Shown: positions 17,356 through 26,011, counted from the stretch's first letter. The stretch is 64,000 nt of DNA from Umezawaea tangerina (GCF_003002815.1 NZ_PVTF01000002.1:620001-684000), one strand, 5' to 3'. Translations and numbers: made by a program. The notes: a model not told the origin generated them from the letters alone.

Positions 17356-18132
17356 TCACGCGCCGACCATGTTGTAGCCGCCGTCGGCCACCAGGAAGCT
17401 CCCGGTGACGTGGTCGGCGTCCTCGGTGGCCAGGAACAGCGCAGCCCCGGCCAGCTGCTCGGGCCGCGGGACGCGGCCGAGCGGGGTGCTGTTCCGCAGC
17501 TGCTCGCCGCGGCCGGACCGCCAGTCCTGCCTGCCGAGCGTCGCCTCGGTCTCGATGAAGCCGGGCGCGAAGACGTTGACCCGCACGGTCGGGGCGAGGG
17601 CGTGCGCGTACGACTTGGTGAGGCCGATGATCCCGTACTTGGCGGCGGCGTACTGCGGCGCGCGGGCGCTGCCGCGCACGACCACCGTGGACCCGATGTT
17701 GACGATCGAGCCGCCGCCCGCCTCGACCATCCTGGAGCCGAGCTCGTGCGTGCACAGCATCGTGCCCTTGATGTCCACGGCCAGGACGTGGTCGATCGAC
17801 TCCTCGGTGACATCGCGCCAGGACATCTGCTCGCGGGCGACGTCGCCGACGTTGTTGACCAGCACGTCGACCCGGCCGAAGTGGCTCCACACCTCGTCGG
17901 CCATCCTTTTGACCTGCGCCCAGTCGGCGATGTCGGCCTGCACCAGGAACGCCTTGCGGCCCTCGTTCTCCACGCGCTCGGCGGTCCGCTCCGCGCCCGC
18001 TTTCGACCCGCGGTAGTGGACCGCGACGTCGGCGCCCTCTTGGGCGGCGCGCACGGCGATCTCCGCGCCGAACCCGGTGCCCGCGCCGGTGACCAGGACG
18101 GTCTTGCCCGCGAAGCGGCTGGGGATGGTCAC
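17356..18132 (-). CDS. Short-chain dehydrogenase/reductase (3-oxoacyl-ACP-reductase-like)
   Basis: The 258-residue classical SDR has the nucleotide motif TGAGTGFG (15-22), NNVG (93-96) in place of NNAG, and the catalytic Ser148, Tyr161 and Lys165 (YAAAK). It ends in the usual FLVADGGYNM tail. His39 and Arg41 after the second strand suggest NADP preference, but this is a weak clue. It sits nine bases downstream of a second SDR gene and upstream of the amidohydrolase. Two SDRs in one cluster suggest two successive alcohol or sugar oxidations. Confidence 0.92.
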   Translation of the reverse strand: MTIPSRFAGKTVLVTGAGTGFGAEIAVRAAQEGADVAVHYRGSKAGAERTAERVENEGRKAFLVQADIADWAQVKRMADEVWSHFGRVDVLVNNVGDVAREQMSWRDVTEESIDHVLAVDIKGTMLCTHELGSRMVEAGGGSIVNIGSTVVVRGSARAPQYAAAKYGIIGLTKSYAHALAPTVRVNVFAPGFIETEATLGRQDWRSGRGEQLRNSTPLGRVPRPEQLAGAALFLATEDADHVTGSFLVADGGYNMVGA

Positions 18133-18141
18133 ACGGACTCC

Positions 18142-18873
18142 TTAGACGAGGGTGCGGCCGCCGTCGGCGTACAGGACGTGTCCCGTGACGAACGACGACC
18201 AGGCCGAGCAGAGGAACAGGATCGGGCCGACGAGGTCGTCGACGGTGCCCAGGCGGCCCGCGGGGACCAGGGAGGTCAGCTCCTCGCGCACGCCGGGGAG
18301 GTCGAGGTGGTGGCGGGTCAGGTCGGTCTCGGTGTAGCCGGGCGCGACCGCGTTGACCGTGACCCCGGAGGGGGCCCACTCGCGGGCCATGACCCGGAGC
18401 AGCTGGTTCACGCCGCCCTTGCTGGCGGCGTAGGGAGCGTGGTTCGCGTGGGCGAGCTGCCCGGACACCGACGAGAGGTACACGACGCGGCCGTAGCCCG
18501 CCCGCACCATCAGCTCCCCGGCGGCCCGGCCGGTCCAGAACGCGCTGCCCAGGTTGAGCGCGACGATCCGCTCCCACACGTCGTCCGGGGTGTCCAGGAC
18601 GGGACGCCGGTCGTTGGTGCCGACGGCGTGCACGAACACGTCCAGCCCGCCCAGGATCGCGGCCGCCTTCCCGACGCACTCGCGGCTGCCGTCGGCGGTG
18701 GTCAGGTCGGCGTGCAGCGGGACGACCCCCGCCAGCGCGGCGAGCCGCTGTTCGTCGACGTCGGCGACCACCACGGACGCCCCCGCCTCGGCGAGCGCGG
18801 TCGCGGCGGCGGCACCGATGCCACCGGCCCCCGCGACCAGCGCGGTCCGTCCCCGCAACCCGAACCGGTCCAC
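18142..18873 (-). CDS. Short-chain dehydrogenase/reductase
   Basis: The 243-residue SDR has AGAGGIG (14-20), VVVADVD with Asp38 (suggesting NAD use), a modified VHAVG in place of NNAG, and catalytic Tyr148 and Lys152 (YAASK). It ends with LYADGGRTLV. The GTG at 18873 is preceded by AAGGGGAG at 8 bases. It is the first gene of the minus-strand arm of the cluster and faces the CMD gene across a 111-base promoter that contains the candidate IclR site. Confidence 0.9.
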   Translation of the reverse strand: MDRFGLRGRTALVAGAGGIGAAAATALAEAGASVVVADVDEQRLAALAGVVPLHADLTTADGSRECVGKAAAILGGLDVFVHAVGTNDRRPVLDTPDDVWERIVALNLGSAFWTGRAAGELMVRAGYGRVVYLSSVSGQLAHANHAPYAASKGGVNQLLRVMAREWAPSGVTVNAVAPGYTETDLTRHHLDLPGVREELTSLVPAGRLGTVDDLVGPILFLCSAWSSFVTGHVLYADGGRTLV

Positions 18874-18937
18874 CTGGCACTCCCCTTCCACCTGGGCCCC
18901 GACGGTAGGTCCGGCCACGTCCGGGGCGCACCGGCCG

Positions 18938-18952
18938 TTCCATTGGTTGGCA
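18938..18952. promoter_or_regulatory. Candidate IclR operator, copy 2
   Basis: TTCCATTGGTTGGCA is identical to the site at 11100-11114. It lies 32 bases upstream of the CMD start and 65 bases upstream of the divergent SDR start. A weaker match on the other strand (CAACCATTGG, 19460-19469) lies inside the CMD gene. Confidence 0.6.
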
Positions 18953-18984
18953 GAGGTGAGCGGTTCCGGTCGGGTCCTGCTGGG

Positions 18985-19578
18985 ATGGCCCGCATGACCA
19001 GGCTCCCCCGCCCCGTGCCCGCCGACCTCGACGCGGACCAGCGCGCCCTCTACGACACCATCACCGGCGGCCCCCGTGCGCGGGGCCCGCAGCGGTTCCG
19101 GCTGACCGACGACGACGGGCGGTTGAACGGCCCGTTCAACGCCATGCTCGTCGCGCCACCGCTCGGCCACGCCCTCCAGGGCCTCGGCGCGGCCATCCGG
19201 TACGAGACGACGCTGGACGTCCGGGTGCGCGAGCTCGCGATCCTGGCCGTGGCGGGCAAGTGGGACTCGGCGTTCGAGCGGCACGGCCACGAGCCGATCG
19301 CGCGGGACGCGGGCGTGTCCGAGGACCAGCTCGCCGCGCTGCGCGCGTTCACCATGCCGTCCGACCTCGCCGACGACGCCGAGCGGTGCGCCCTGGACGT
19401 GGTGTTCGCGCTGCTGCGGGAGGAGGACCTGGACGACGCGGCCTACGCCGAGGCCGTTTCAACCATTGGCAACCGGATGGTCTTCGAGCTGACCGCTCTG
19501 GTGGGCTACTACGCGACGCTCGCACTCCAGTTGCGGGTCTTCCGGGTCAGCCCCCCAGCCGAGAGTGGACACCCATGA
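18985..19578 (+). CDS. Carboxymuconolactone-decarboxylase-family protein
   Basis: The 197-residue all-helical protein fits the CMD/AhpD-like family. It has the ELAILAVAGKWDSAFERHGHEPIA stretch (split here around GKWDSAFE and RHGHE) that in true decarboxylases carries the substrate-binding His. The CxxC of the peroxidase-type members is absent, which argues for the decarboxylase-like branch. In an aromatic or glycoside catabolic cluster it may act on a lactone intermediate or have a detoxifying role. An ATG three codons later (18994) is an alternative start. The stop overlaps the following FAH gene (ATGA). Confidence 0.85.
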   Translation: MARMTRLPRPVPADLDADQRALYDTITGGPRARGPQRFRLTDDDGRLNGPFNAMLVAPPLGHALQGLGAAIRYETTLDVRVRELAILAVAGKWDSAFERHGHEPIARDAGVSEDQLAALRAFTMPSDLADDAERCALDVVFALLREEDLDDAAYAEAVSTIGNRMVFELTALVGYYATLALQLRVFRVSPPAESGHP

Positions 19579-20447
19579 AGCTTGTGACCTTCGACGACGA
19601 CCTGGTCGGCCGGATCGTGGACGACCAGGTCGTCGAGCTCGACACCGCGTCGACGCGCGAGTTCTTCGAACGCGGGCAGGACGTGCCGGAGACCGGTCGG
19701 CGGTTCGCGCTGGCCGACGTGCGGCTGCGGGCCCCGATCGTGCCGAAGAAGTTCTTCCACACGGCAGGGAACTTCCGCGAGCACCACGAGGACCTGGTCC
19801 GGGTGAACTGGTCGCACCCGGTGAACAAGGGGATCGTGTTCTTCCAGAACGTGGACGCGATCATCGGTCCCGACGAGCCGGTCGTGTACCCGTCGCACCT
19901 GACCGGGGAGCTCGACTACGAGCTGGAGCTGGCGGTGGTGATCGGCAGGCCCGGCAAGTTCTTCTCCGCCGAGCAGGCGGTCGAGCACATCGCGGGGTAC
20001 CTGGTGTTCAACGACATCACCGCCCGCGACATCCAGCGCCGCGAGATGGAGTCCGGCGTGTTCTCCTTCTCCAAGGCCATCGACACGTTCTGCCCGATCG
20101 GCCCGTACATCCTCACCGCCGACGAGGTCGACGACCCGCACGACCTCGACATGGAGCTGCGCGTCAACGGGCAGGTGCGGCAGAAGTCCGACACCGGTCG
20201 CATGTCCGTGTCGATCCCGCAGCTCGTGGCCTACCACTCGCCGCAGGTGTACAGCGCGGGCGACATCGTCACCACCGGCACCGTGGCCGGGGTCGCGGCG
20301 AGCACGGAGGACCCGTTCGCCAACTACCTCAAGCCCGGTGACGTGGTGGAGGCCGAGATCGAGGGGCTGGGTGTGCTGCGCAACCCGGTCGTCTCGTGGC
20401 AGGACGCCTACGGCACCGAGCCGCCGACCGCCGACCAGTGGGTCTGA
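19575..20447 (+). CDS. Fumarylacetoacetate-hydrolase-family protein
   Basis: The 290-residue protein is an FAH-fold hydrolase/decarboxylase. The metal site appears as GELDYELELAVVIG and VFNDITARD; KKFFHTAGNF, MESGVFSFSKAIDTFCPIGP and SAGDIVTTGT complete the family pattern. FAH-family enzymes cleave C-C bonds of 2,4-diketo acids, for example in homoprotocatechuate and in the diketo-hydrolase route of L-rhamnose. It is coupled to CMD upstream, and a second FAH-family gene follows after 4 bases. With a rhamnosidase next door, a 2,4-diketo-3-deoxyrhamnonate-hydrolase-like role is one possibility; meta-cleavage product hydrolysis is another. Confidence 0.88.
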   Translation: MKLVTFDDDLVGRIVDDQVVELDTASTREFFERGQDVPETGRRFALADVRLRAPIVPKKFFHTAGNFREHHEDLVRVNWSHPVNKGIVFFQNVDAIIGPDEPVVYPSHLTGELDYELELAVVIGRPGKFFSAEQAVEHIAGYLVFNDITARDIQRREMESGVFSFSKAIDTFCPIGPYILTADEVDDPHDLDMELRVNGQVRQKSDTGRMSVSIPQLVAYHSPQVYSAGDIVTTGTVAGVAASTEDPFANYLKPGDVVEAEIEGLGVLRNPVVSWQDAYGTEPPTADQWV

Positions 20448-20451
20448 GCGC

Positions 20452-21276
20452 GTGCGCCTCGCCACGCTGGCCGGCCGCGCCGTGCTCCTGGTGGAAGGCG
20501 GTGCCGTCGACATCGCCACCGCGGGCCCGTTCGGCCCGGACCCGATGGACGTCCTCGCGGAGTGGACGGCGTTCCGCGAGTGGGCGGCCTCCGCGGACCT
20601 GGACCCGACCCCGTTCGACGCCCGCGACCTCGACGCGCCCGTCCCGCGTCCGCGCCAGGTGTTCGCCGTGGCGCTGAACTACCCGCCGCACGCCGCCGAG
20701 GCCGGCTACCGCCCGCCCGCAGACCCGTTGGTGTTCACCAAGTTCCCCACCTGCGTCACGGGGCCGGACGCGGTGGTCGAGCTGCCCGGCGACCGGGTCG
20801 ACTGGGAGGTGGAGCTGGTGGTGGTCGTCGGGGTCGCGGGCCACCGGATCGCCGCCGCGGACGCGTGGGACCACGTCGCCGGGCTCACCGTCGGCCAGGA
20901 CCTGTCCGAGCGCCGGGTGCAGCTGCTCGGCACTCCCCCGCAGTTCTCGCTGGGCAAGTCGTTCCCCGGTTTCGGCCCCACCGGTCCGGCGCTGGTGACC
21001 CCGGACGAGCTGGGCGACCCCGACGACCTGGAGATCACCTGCCTGCTCAACGACGGAGTGGTGCAGCGGGCGCGCACCAAGGACATGATCTTCACCGTGG
21101 CCGAGCTGGTCGCACGACTCTCGGCGGTGTGCCCGCTGCTGCCCGGTGACCTGGTCTTCACCGGCACCCCGGCGGGCGTCGGCAACCGGATGACCCCGCC
21201 GCGCTACCTGACCGCCGACGACGTGCTGGTCAGCCGCGTGGAGGGGATCGGCGAGCTGCGCACCCGGTTCCGCTGA
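20452..21276 (+). CDS. Second fumarylacetoacetate-hydrolase-family protein
   Basis: The 274-residue FAH-fold protein is diverged from its upstream neighbour. It shows VFAVALNYPPHAAEAG, VDWEVELVVVVG, LTVGQDLSERR, GKSFPGFGPTGP and DLVFTGTPAGVG, which follow the FAH order. The Glu-x-Glu metal site is present as EVE. Starting at GTG 20452, it is shorter at the N-terminus than FAH1. Two different FAH enzymes back to back suggest consecutive steps, such as hydratase/decarboxylase then hydrolase. It ends four bases before the convergent rhamnosidase gene, leaving no room for a terminator. Confidence 0.86.
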   Translation: MRLATLAGRAVLLVEGGAVDIATAGPFGPDPMDVLAEWTAFREWAASADLDPTPFDARDLDAPVPRPRQVFAVALNYPPHAAEAGYRPPADPLVFTKFPTCVTGPDAVVELPGDRVDWEVELVVVVGVAGHRIAAADAWDHVAGLTVGQDLSERRVQLLGTPPQFSLGKSFPGFGPTGPALVTPDELGDPDDLEITCLLNDGVVQRARTKDMIFTVAELVARLSAVCPLLPGDLVFTGTPAGVGNRMTPPRYLTADDVLVSRVEGIGELRTRFR

Positions 21277-21279
21277 CCA

Positions 21280-23862
21280 CTACCGGGCCACGCGGGAGCT
21301 CTCGACGACGTGGTGACCCGCCCGGACCTCGTCGACCCGGCCGTTGGGCAGCCGGATCTCGGCGCGGGTACCGGGCGGCACGTCCACGGCGAGCCGGAAG
21401 CCGTCGGCGCCGATCCGCCAGGCGCTGCGGATCGGGCCGTACGGACTGTGGTGCTCGGCCTCGGCCGCGCGCAGACCGCCGCCCGGCTGGGGTGCGACCA
21501 CGAACCGCCGGTAGCCCGCCTCGTCGGGTCCGGGGTCCTCCGGGAGGCGGATGCCCGCGATGTGGGTGTGCAGGAACGAGATCACCGCGCCCTTGCTGCA
21601 GTGGTTGAGCGAGCCGCGCGCGCCCGCGGCGTCCACGCCGTCCCACCGCTCCCAGATCGTGGTGGCCCCTTGGGCGATCATGCCCAGCCACGACGGGACG
21701 CCGGTGGACATCAGCACGCGGTAGGCCACGTCGAGGTGTCCGTTGTCCGCCAACGCGGGCAGCAGGAGCCCCGTCGACAGGAAGCCCGTGCCCAGGCCCT
21801 GGCACGCGGAGTCGGCCAGCCGCTTCGCCACGGTCGCGCGCAGGTCGTCGGGCACGAGGTCGAACGCCAGGGCCCGCACGTGGTTGGCCTGGCTGGGAAC
21901 CGCGATCGTGCCGTCGGGTCCGAGGTACTCCCGCCGCCAGGCGTCCCGGACGGCGGCCGCCAGCTCGCGGTAGCGGTCCGGCGACCGTCCCACCAGGACG
22001 GACATGCGGCCGAGCAGCTCCGCCGAGCGGGCCAGGTAGGCGGTGGCCACGATGCCGTGGTCCACCCGCGGGTCGGGGTTCGGGGTCTCGCCGGGTTCCA
22101 GCCACTCGCCGAAGTGGCCGCCGGTGTCCCACAGGTACCGCTCGTGCGGTGCCGGTGCGCCGACCCGGTCGGGGTCGCGACCGTCGTGCGCGGCCGTCGC
22201 GGCGTAGTCGACCCAGCGGACCATGGAGTCGTACTGCCGGTCGACCAGGGTCGCGTCGCCGTAGGCGCGCCACAGCTCCCACGGCACGAGCACCGCCGCG
22301 TCACCCCAGCCCGCCGATCCCTCCATGGCGTCCTGGAACGCCCTGCCGGACGGTCCGGCGCCCGCCGGGTTCGGTGTCACGGTGGTGACCCGCCCGTCGG
22401 GCCACTGGTCGGCCGCGAGGTCGCGCAGCCACTTGTCGGAGAACCCGGCCACGTCGTGGGTGAGGGCCGCGGTGGCGACGTGGACCTGCCAGTCGCCGGT
22501 GAACCCGGACCGCTCGCGCTGCGGGCAGTCGGTGGGGATGTCGCAGGCGTTGTCCCGCAGGCTCCACACCGCCGCGTCGTGCAGGGCGTTGAGCCGGTCG
22601 TCGTCGCAGCCGAACCACCCGGTCTCGGCCAGGTCGGTGTGCACGACCACCGCGGTCACGTCCGTCGCGCCGAGCGGGCCGGGGTGTCCGTCGACCTGCA
22701 CGTACCGGAAGCCGTGGGTGGTGTGCCGGGGCTCGAACACCTCGCCGGGGCGCCCGGCGGAGACGACCTCGTCGACCTGGCCCGCGGGCAGGAGCCGCCC
22801 GGTGGCGAAGTCGAACGCGCGCAGGTGGTCGGTGGTGACCCGGCCGTCGACGTCGACGTGCTCGCCGTGCGTGAGGGTGAGCGTCGTGCCCGCCGGGCCG
22901 AGGTCGGTCAGCCGGACCCAGCCGTTGACGTTCTGGCCGAAGTCGACCACGACGCCGCCGCCCGCCACCAGGGTGAGGGCGGTCGGGGTGAGCTCCTCGA
23001 TCCGCCGGACCGGCGGCGCGATCGAGAGCACGAGCCGGTCGCGGTCGGCGTAGAGACCGCCGTCGACCGGCCGTGCGGGCTGCCAGTCGGCCTCGGGCGC
23101 GCTGAGGTCGACGCGCTGGCCGTCCATCAGGTCCGCGGCGGTGATCCGGCTGGGTCGCGACCGCCAGCCCGGCCCGGTGGTGACCGCGGTGGTGCCGCCG
23201 TCGTGCACGACCTCCAGCGCCAGCAGCGCGGCGACCCGGTCGCCGAAGCCGTTCGCGGTCCGCTCGAACCCGTGCCTGCCGCGGAACCAGCCGTCGGACA
23301 GCAGCAGCTCCACGGCGTTGGTACCGACGTGCAGGAGGTCGGCGACGTCGTGCGGCTGGACCTGCAACCGGCTCCGGTAGGCGGTGAAGCCGGGGGTCAG
23401 CTCCAGGTCGCCGACGCGCGTCCCGTTGACGAACAGCTCGTAGATCCCGTGCGCGGTGACCCACGCCGTCGCCGCCGTGACCGGCCGGTCCAGGGTGAAC
23501 TCGTGGCGCAGCCGGTAGGCGGGCCGTTCGCCGGGCGCGGGGACGACGGGCTCGTGCGGCTCGATCCAGGTCGCCGTGCCGAGCACGGCGGGCAGCGCGT
23601 CGACCGGCCACGGGGCGGGCTCCGACCAGGCGCTCTCCCCCAGGTCGGTCCACACCTTCACCTGCCACGAACAGCCGCGCCGCTCGACACCCAGGTCGAC
23701 CAGCACCGACCCGGCGCCCTCGCGGCGGCCGGACGTCCAGACGACCTCGTCGGCGTCGAGCAGCCGCACCTCGTACGCGCGCTGGACCACCGTCCCGGCG
23801 GGCAGCCACCAGGAGCCGCGCGCCGGGTGGTCGAGCCTCAACCGGGTGGGCGGGTCGGTCAT
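21280..23862 (-). CDS. Glycoside hydrolase family 78 alpha-L-rhamnosidase
   Basis: This 860-residue enzyme has the GH78 architecture: N-terminal beta domains with the FDLDxPV-like HEFTLDRPVTAATAWVTAHGIYELFVNG region, an RYVQVDG sheet, then an (alpha/alpha)6 barrel. The catalytic signature DCPQRERSGFTGD starts at Asp445. The ending holds the conserved LNHCSKGAV (general base region) and AGIR-like stretches. No signal peptide is visible, so it works inside the cell. The ATG at 23862 has GAGGAG 7 bases upstream. It is divergent from a TetR gene and shares with it a perfect inverted repeat (23888-23911), so it may be under TetR control rather than IclR control. Confidence 0.93.
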   Translation of the reverse strand: MTDPPTRLRLDHPARGSWWLPAGTVVQRAYEVRLLDADEVVWTSGRREGAGSVLVDLGVERRGCSWQVKVWTDLGESAWSEPAPWPVDALPAVLGTATWIEPHEPVVPAPGERPAYRLRHEFTLDRPVTAATAWVTAHGIYELFVNGTRVGDLELTPGFTAYRSRLQVQPHDVADLLHVGTNAVELLLSDGWFRGRHGFERTANGFGDRVAALLALEVVHDGGTTAVTTGPGWRSRPSRITAADLMDGQRVDLSAPEADWQPARPVDGGLYADRDRLVLSIAPPVRRIEELTPTALTLVAGGGVVVDFGQNVNGWVRLTDLGPAGTTLTLTHGEHVDVDGRVTTDHLRAFDFATGRLLPAGQVDEVVSAGRPGEVFEPRHTTHGFRYVQVDGHPGPLGATDVTAVVVHTDLAETGWFGCDDDRLNALHDAAVWSLRDNACDIPTDCPQRERSGFTGDWQVHVATAALTHDVAGFSDKWLRDLAADQWPDGRVTTVTPNPAGAGPSGRAFQDAMEGSAGWGDAAVLVPWELWRAYGDATLVDRQYDSMVRWVDYAATAAHDGRDPDRVGAPAPHERYLWDTGGHFGEWLEPGETPNPDPRVDHGIVATAYLARSAELLGRMSVLVGRSPDRYRELAAAVRDAWRREYLGPDGTIAVPSQANHVRALAFDLVPDDLRATVAKRLADSACQGLGTGFLSTGLLLPALADNGHLDVAYRVLMSTGVPSWLGMIAQGATTIWERWDGVDAAGARGSLNHCSKGAVISFLHTHIAGIRLPEDPGPDEAGYRRFVVAPQPGGGLRAAEAEHHSPYGPIRSAWRIGADGFRLAVDVPPGTRAEIRLPNGRVDEVRAGHHVVESSRVAR

Positions 23863-23887
23863 GGGGACTCCTCGGAGCCGCGAACCT

Positions 23888-23911
23888 GAAAACCGAGGGT
23901 ACAAGGTTTTC
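23888..23911. promoter_or_regulatory. Inverted repeat GAAAACC-N10-GGTTTTC, probable TetR operator
   Basis: Seven-base perfect arms at 23888-23894 and 23905-23911 lie between the divergent rhamnosidase and TetR genes, 15 bases from the TetR start and 25 from the rhamnosidase start. This is where a TetR-family repressor would control both. Confidence 0.6.
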
Positions 23912-23926
23912 GGATAGGGTCGGCGT

Positions 23927-24520
23927 GTGCCACGCAGGACGGGGAGCTACGCCGCGGGCAGGCAGCGCCGCGACCGCATCGTCGAGGTGGCGGCCGCGCG
24001 GTTCGCCGAGGACGGGTACCACCGCACGTCGCTCGCCCGGATCGCCGCCGACGCGGATCTGACCGAGGGCGGCCTGCTGCACCACTTCCCGTCCAAGAAG
24101 CACCTGCTGCTGGCCGTGGCCGAACACCGCATCGCCACCACGGCGCAGTGGTGGGCTGAGTTGGACGAGGACGCGTCGGTGGAGGCCGTGTTCGACCGGA
24201 TGGCGGGCACGGCCGAGCGCTTCCTGCGGCAGCCGGGCCTGATCGAGCTGTTCGTGCTCGCCTCCGCCGAGGCCGCCGACCCGTCCAGCCCCGCGCACGC
24301 CGTGTTCGCCGAGCGGTACCGCACCGCCGTCGACAGCCTCGCCGCCGTCTTCACCCGGTGCGTCCGGCGCGGTGAGCTGGCGGCCGGCACCGACTGCGAC
24401 GCGCTCGCCCGCGAGTGCGTCGCGGTCAGCGACGGCCTCCAGCTCCAGTGGGTGCTCTCCGACGGCCGGGTGGACCTGGTCGCTGGCGTGCGCGAGCACG
24501 CTCGCCGCGTCCTGCGGTGA
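23927..24520 (+). CDS. TetR-family transcriptional regulator
   Basis: The 197-residue regulator has the TetR helix-turn-helix at about residues 14-60 (RDRIVEVAAARFAEDGYHRTSLARIAADADLTEGGLLHHFPSKKHLL, with the TxGxLxHHF core). An all-helical ligand domain follows. The GTG start at 23927 is close to the inverted repeat and the transcript may be nearly leaderless. It is divergent from the alpha-L-rhamnosidase gene and convergent with the patatin gene. It probably represses the rhamnosidase and itself until a rhamnoside-derived ligand appears. Confidence 0.9.
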   Translation: MPRRTGSYAAGRQRRDRIVEVAAARFAEDGYHRTSLARIAADADLTEGGLLHHFPSKKHLLLAVAEHRIATTAQWWAELDEDASVEAVFDRMAGTAERFLRQPGLIELFVLASAEAADPSSPAHAVFAERYRTAVDSLAAVFTRCVRRGELAAGTDCDALARECVAVSDGLQLQWVLSDGRVDLVAGVREHARRVLR

Positions 24521-24521
24521 G

Positions 24522-25406
24522 TCAGGCCGAGGCCCACTGCTCCGCGATGTCCGACGCGCGGGCCGCGCCGAGCGCCTGGCCGAGCTCGTAGGCGGCGCCC
24601 ACCCGCGAGGTGTCGAGCAGGTGCAGGCCCCAGCCGCTGAGCTCGAGGAACGCCTGGTCGGGCTGCAGGACGACGACCTCGGCCCCGGTGCCGCGCAACG
24701 CCTCGATCTCGGCCAGCTGACGCGAGGTGGAGGCGTCGAGAGCGGCCGCCAGGTCACCGCCGACGAGGGTCAGGGTCATGCACGACACGACCAGCACCCT
24801 GGCGTGACCAGCGGCGACGTGGACGTTGAGCGGCGAGGCCATGCCGCCGTCGACGTACCGGGTGCCGCCGACCGTCACCGGCGGGAACAGGGTCGGCACG
24901 GCGCAGCTCGCGGCCACGGCGCGGTCCAGGTCCGCCTTGTCGGCGGCCGTCCACACGCGGGGCTCGCCCGTGGTGGCGTCGATGCCGGTGCACGCGAACG
25001 CGGGCGGCCAGGCCACGCCGTGGTAGCGGACGAACGGCTCGTGGCCGACGAAGTCGTCCTCGGGGACCGTGTCGGCATCGAGGGCGAGCTTCCCGATCGC
25101 CGCCAGCGGGGCGTCGGGGGACGAGGTCGTCGCGTCGAGGAAGGCCGCCTGCATGGCGGCCAGGTCGAACGGGCGGTCGCGGGGCAGCGGGAGTGCGGCA
25201 GCCATGGCGGTGACGATGGCGCCGAGGTCGAGACCGGCGGTCACGGCGGCTCCGGTGGCGGCACCCGCGGAGGTGCCGATCACCGCGTCCGCCTCGCGCA
25301 GGGCGACGTCGTGGGCGGCCAGGCCGGTGGCCAGACCCAGCTGCCAGGCGATTCCTACCGGACCGCCGCCGCCGAAGACGACCGCGCGGGTGTGGGGTGC
25401 GCTCAT
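24522..25406 (-). CDS. Patatin-like phospholipase/acyl hydrolase
   Basis: The 294-residue protein has the patatin fold. The glycine-rich oxyanion loop GGGGPVG is at 12-18, the nucleophile elbow GTSAG has Ser46, and the dyad Asp lies in YVDGGMASPL. No signal or membrane segment is seen. Such cytosolic bacterial patatins hydrolyse acyl lipids, but the substrate here is unknown. I chose the ATG at 25406; the ATG at 25418 is an alternative. It is separate from the sugar cluster and ends against the TetR gene. Confidence 0.9.
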   Translation of the reverse strand: MSAPHTRAVVFGGGGPVGIAWQLGLATGLAAHDVALREADAVIGTSAGAATGAAVTAGLDLGAIVTAMAAALPLPRDRPFDLAAMQAAFLDATTSSPDAPLAAIGKLALDADTVPEDDFVGHEPFVRYHGVAWPPAFACTGIDATTGEPRVWTAADKADLDRAVAASCAVPTLFPPVTVGGTRYVDGGMASPLNVHVAAGHARVLVVSCMTLTLVGGDLAAALDASTSRQLAEIEALRGTGAEVVVLQPDQAFLELSGWGLHLLDTSRVGAAYELGQALGAARASDIAEQWASA

Positions 25407-25445
25407 GCGACCCAACATATGGGAGAGCCCGTGCCGGTGTCGGGC

Positions 25446-25736
25446 TCAGCCGTTCTGGGAGAGCTCCATCGGCACGAAGCCCGCCGCCGCGGCGGCCGCG
25501 GGGGTGCCGAAGATCGTGGCGAGGTCGGTGTAGACGCCCCGGCGGGCGGGCCAGTACATCGCGCCCTCCAGCGGGCCGACGACCTTGCCGTCGCCCACGT
25601 CCACACCGCGCCAGAACGCGGCACCGGGGACGGCCGACACGACGTGGACGACCCAGCCGATCGCTCCGGGCACGTAGGGGAAACCGTGGCCGGTACCGGT
25701 GGGCGAGGTCTCGATCGGTCTGTTCACCTCGACCAC
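25446..25736 (-). CDS. Small hypothetical protein
   Basis: From a GTG at 25736 (or 25727) the frame gives about 96 residues with sensible composition (ETSPTGTGHGFPYVPGAIGW, VVGPLEGAMYWPARRGVY, FVPMELSQNG). The codons upstream read as Arg-rich non-protein text, which is why I shortened it. No domain is recognised. It ends 40 bases before the patatin gene on the same strand and may be co-transcribed with it. Confidence 0.45.
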   Translation of the reverse strand: MVEVNRPIETSPTGTGHGFPYVPGAIGWVVHVVSAVPGAAFWRGVDVGDGKVVGPLEGAMYWPARRGVYTDLATIFGTPAAAAAAGFVPMELSQNG

Positions 25737-26011
25737 CGCTCGGGCCGGACACCGGGCACGACGACCGGACGGGCCGCCGTGCAACGCTCGGACTGCTGGA
25801 GGTCGCCGCTCACCGCGACATGATCGCACCACCAGGCCCGATGAGCGCATTCCACCGTCGGGAATCACACGGCCGCCCCGGTGGACACAGGTGCACCGCT
25901 CGGTGCGTACCTCCACAGTGGACCCGCGTTTCGCCGGGAATCCGGGTGATCGACCGGTGATCGGCGTGCGAGGATCGCGCCGGAGGCCGGTTTCGACCGT
26001 GGAGGGTGCGA

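Noticed and set aside
16060-19578. A 1172-codon open frame on the plus strand
   Set aside because: Most of it is antisense to the amidohydrolase and two SDR genes. Its last third is the CMD gene, which starts at 18985.
18985-19578. AhpD-type peroxidase
   Set aside because: The CxxC motif needed for that function is missing, so I kept the broader CMD-family call.
10276-25406. Antibiotic or secondary-metabolite cluster
   Set aside because: No polyketide, peptide or terpene assembly genes are present, and the glycosidases and FAH enzymes point to catabolism.
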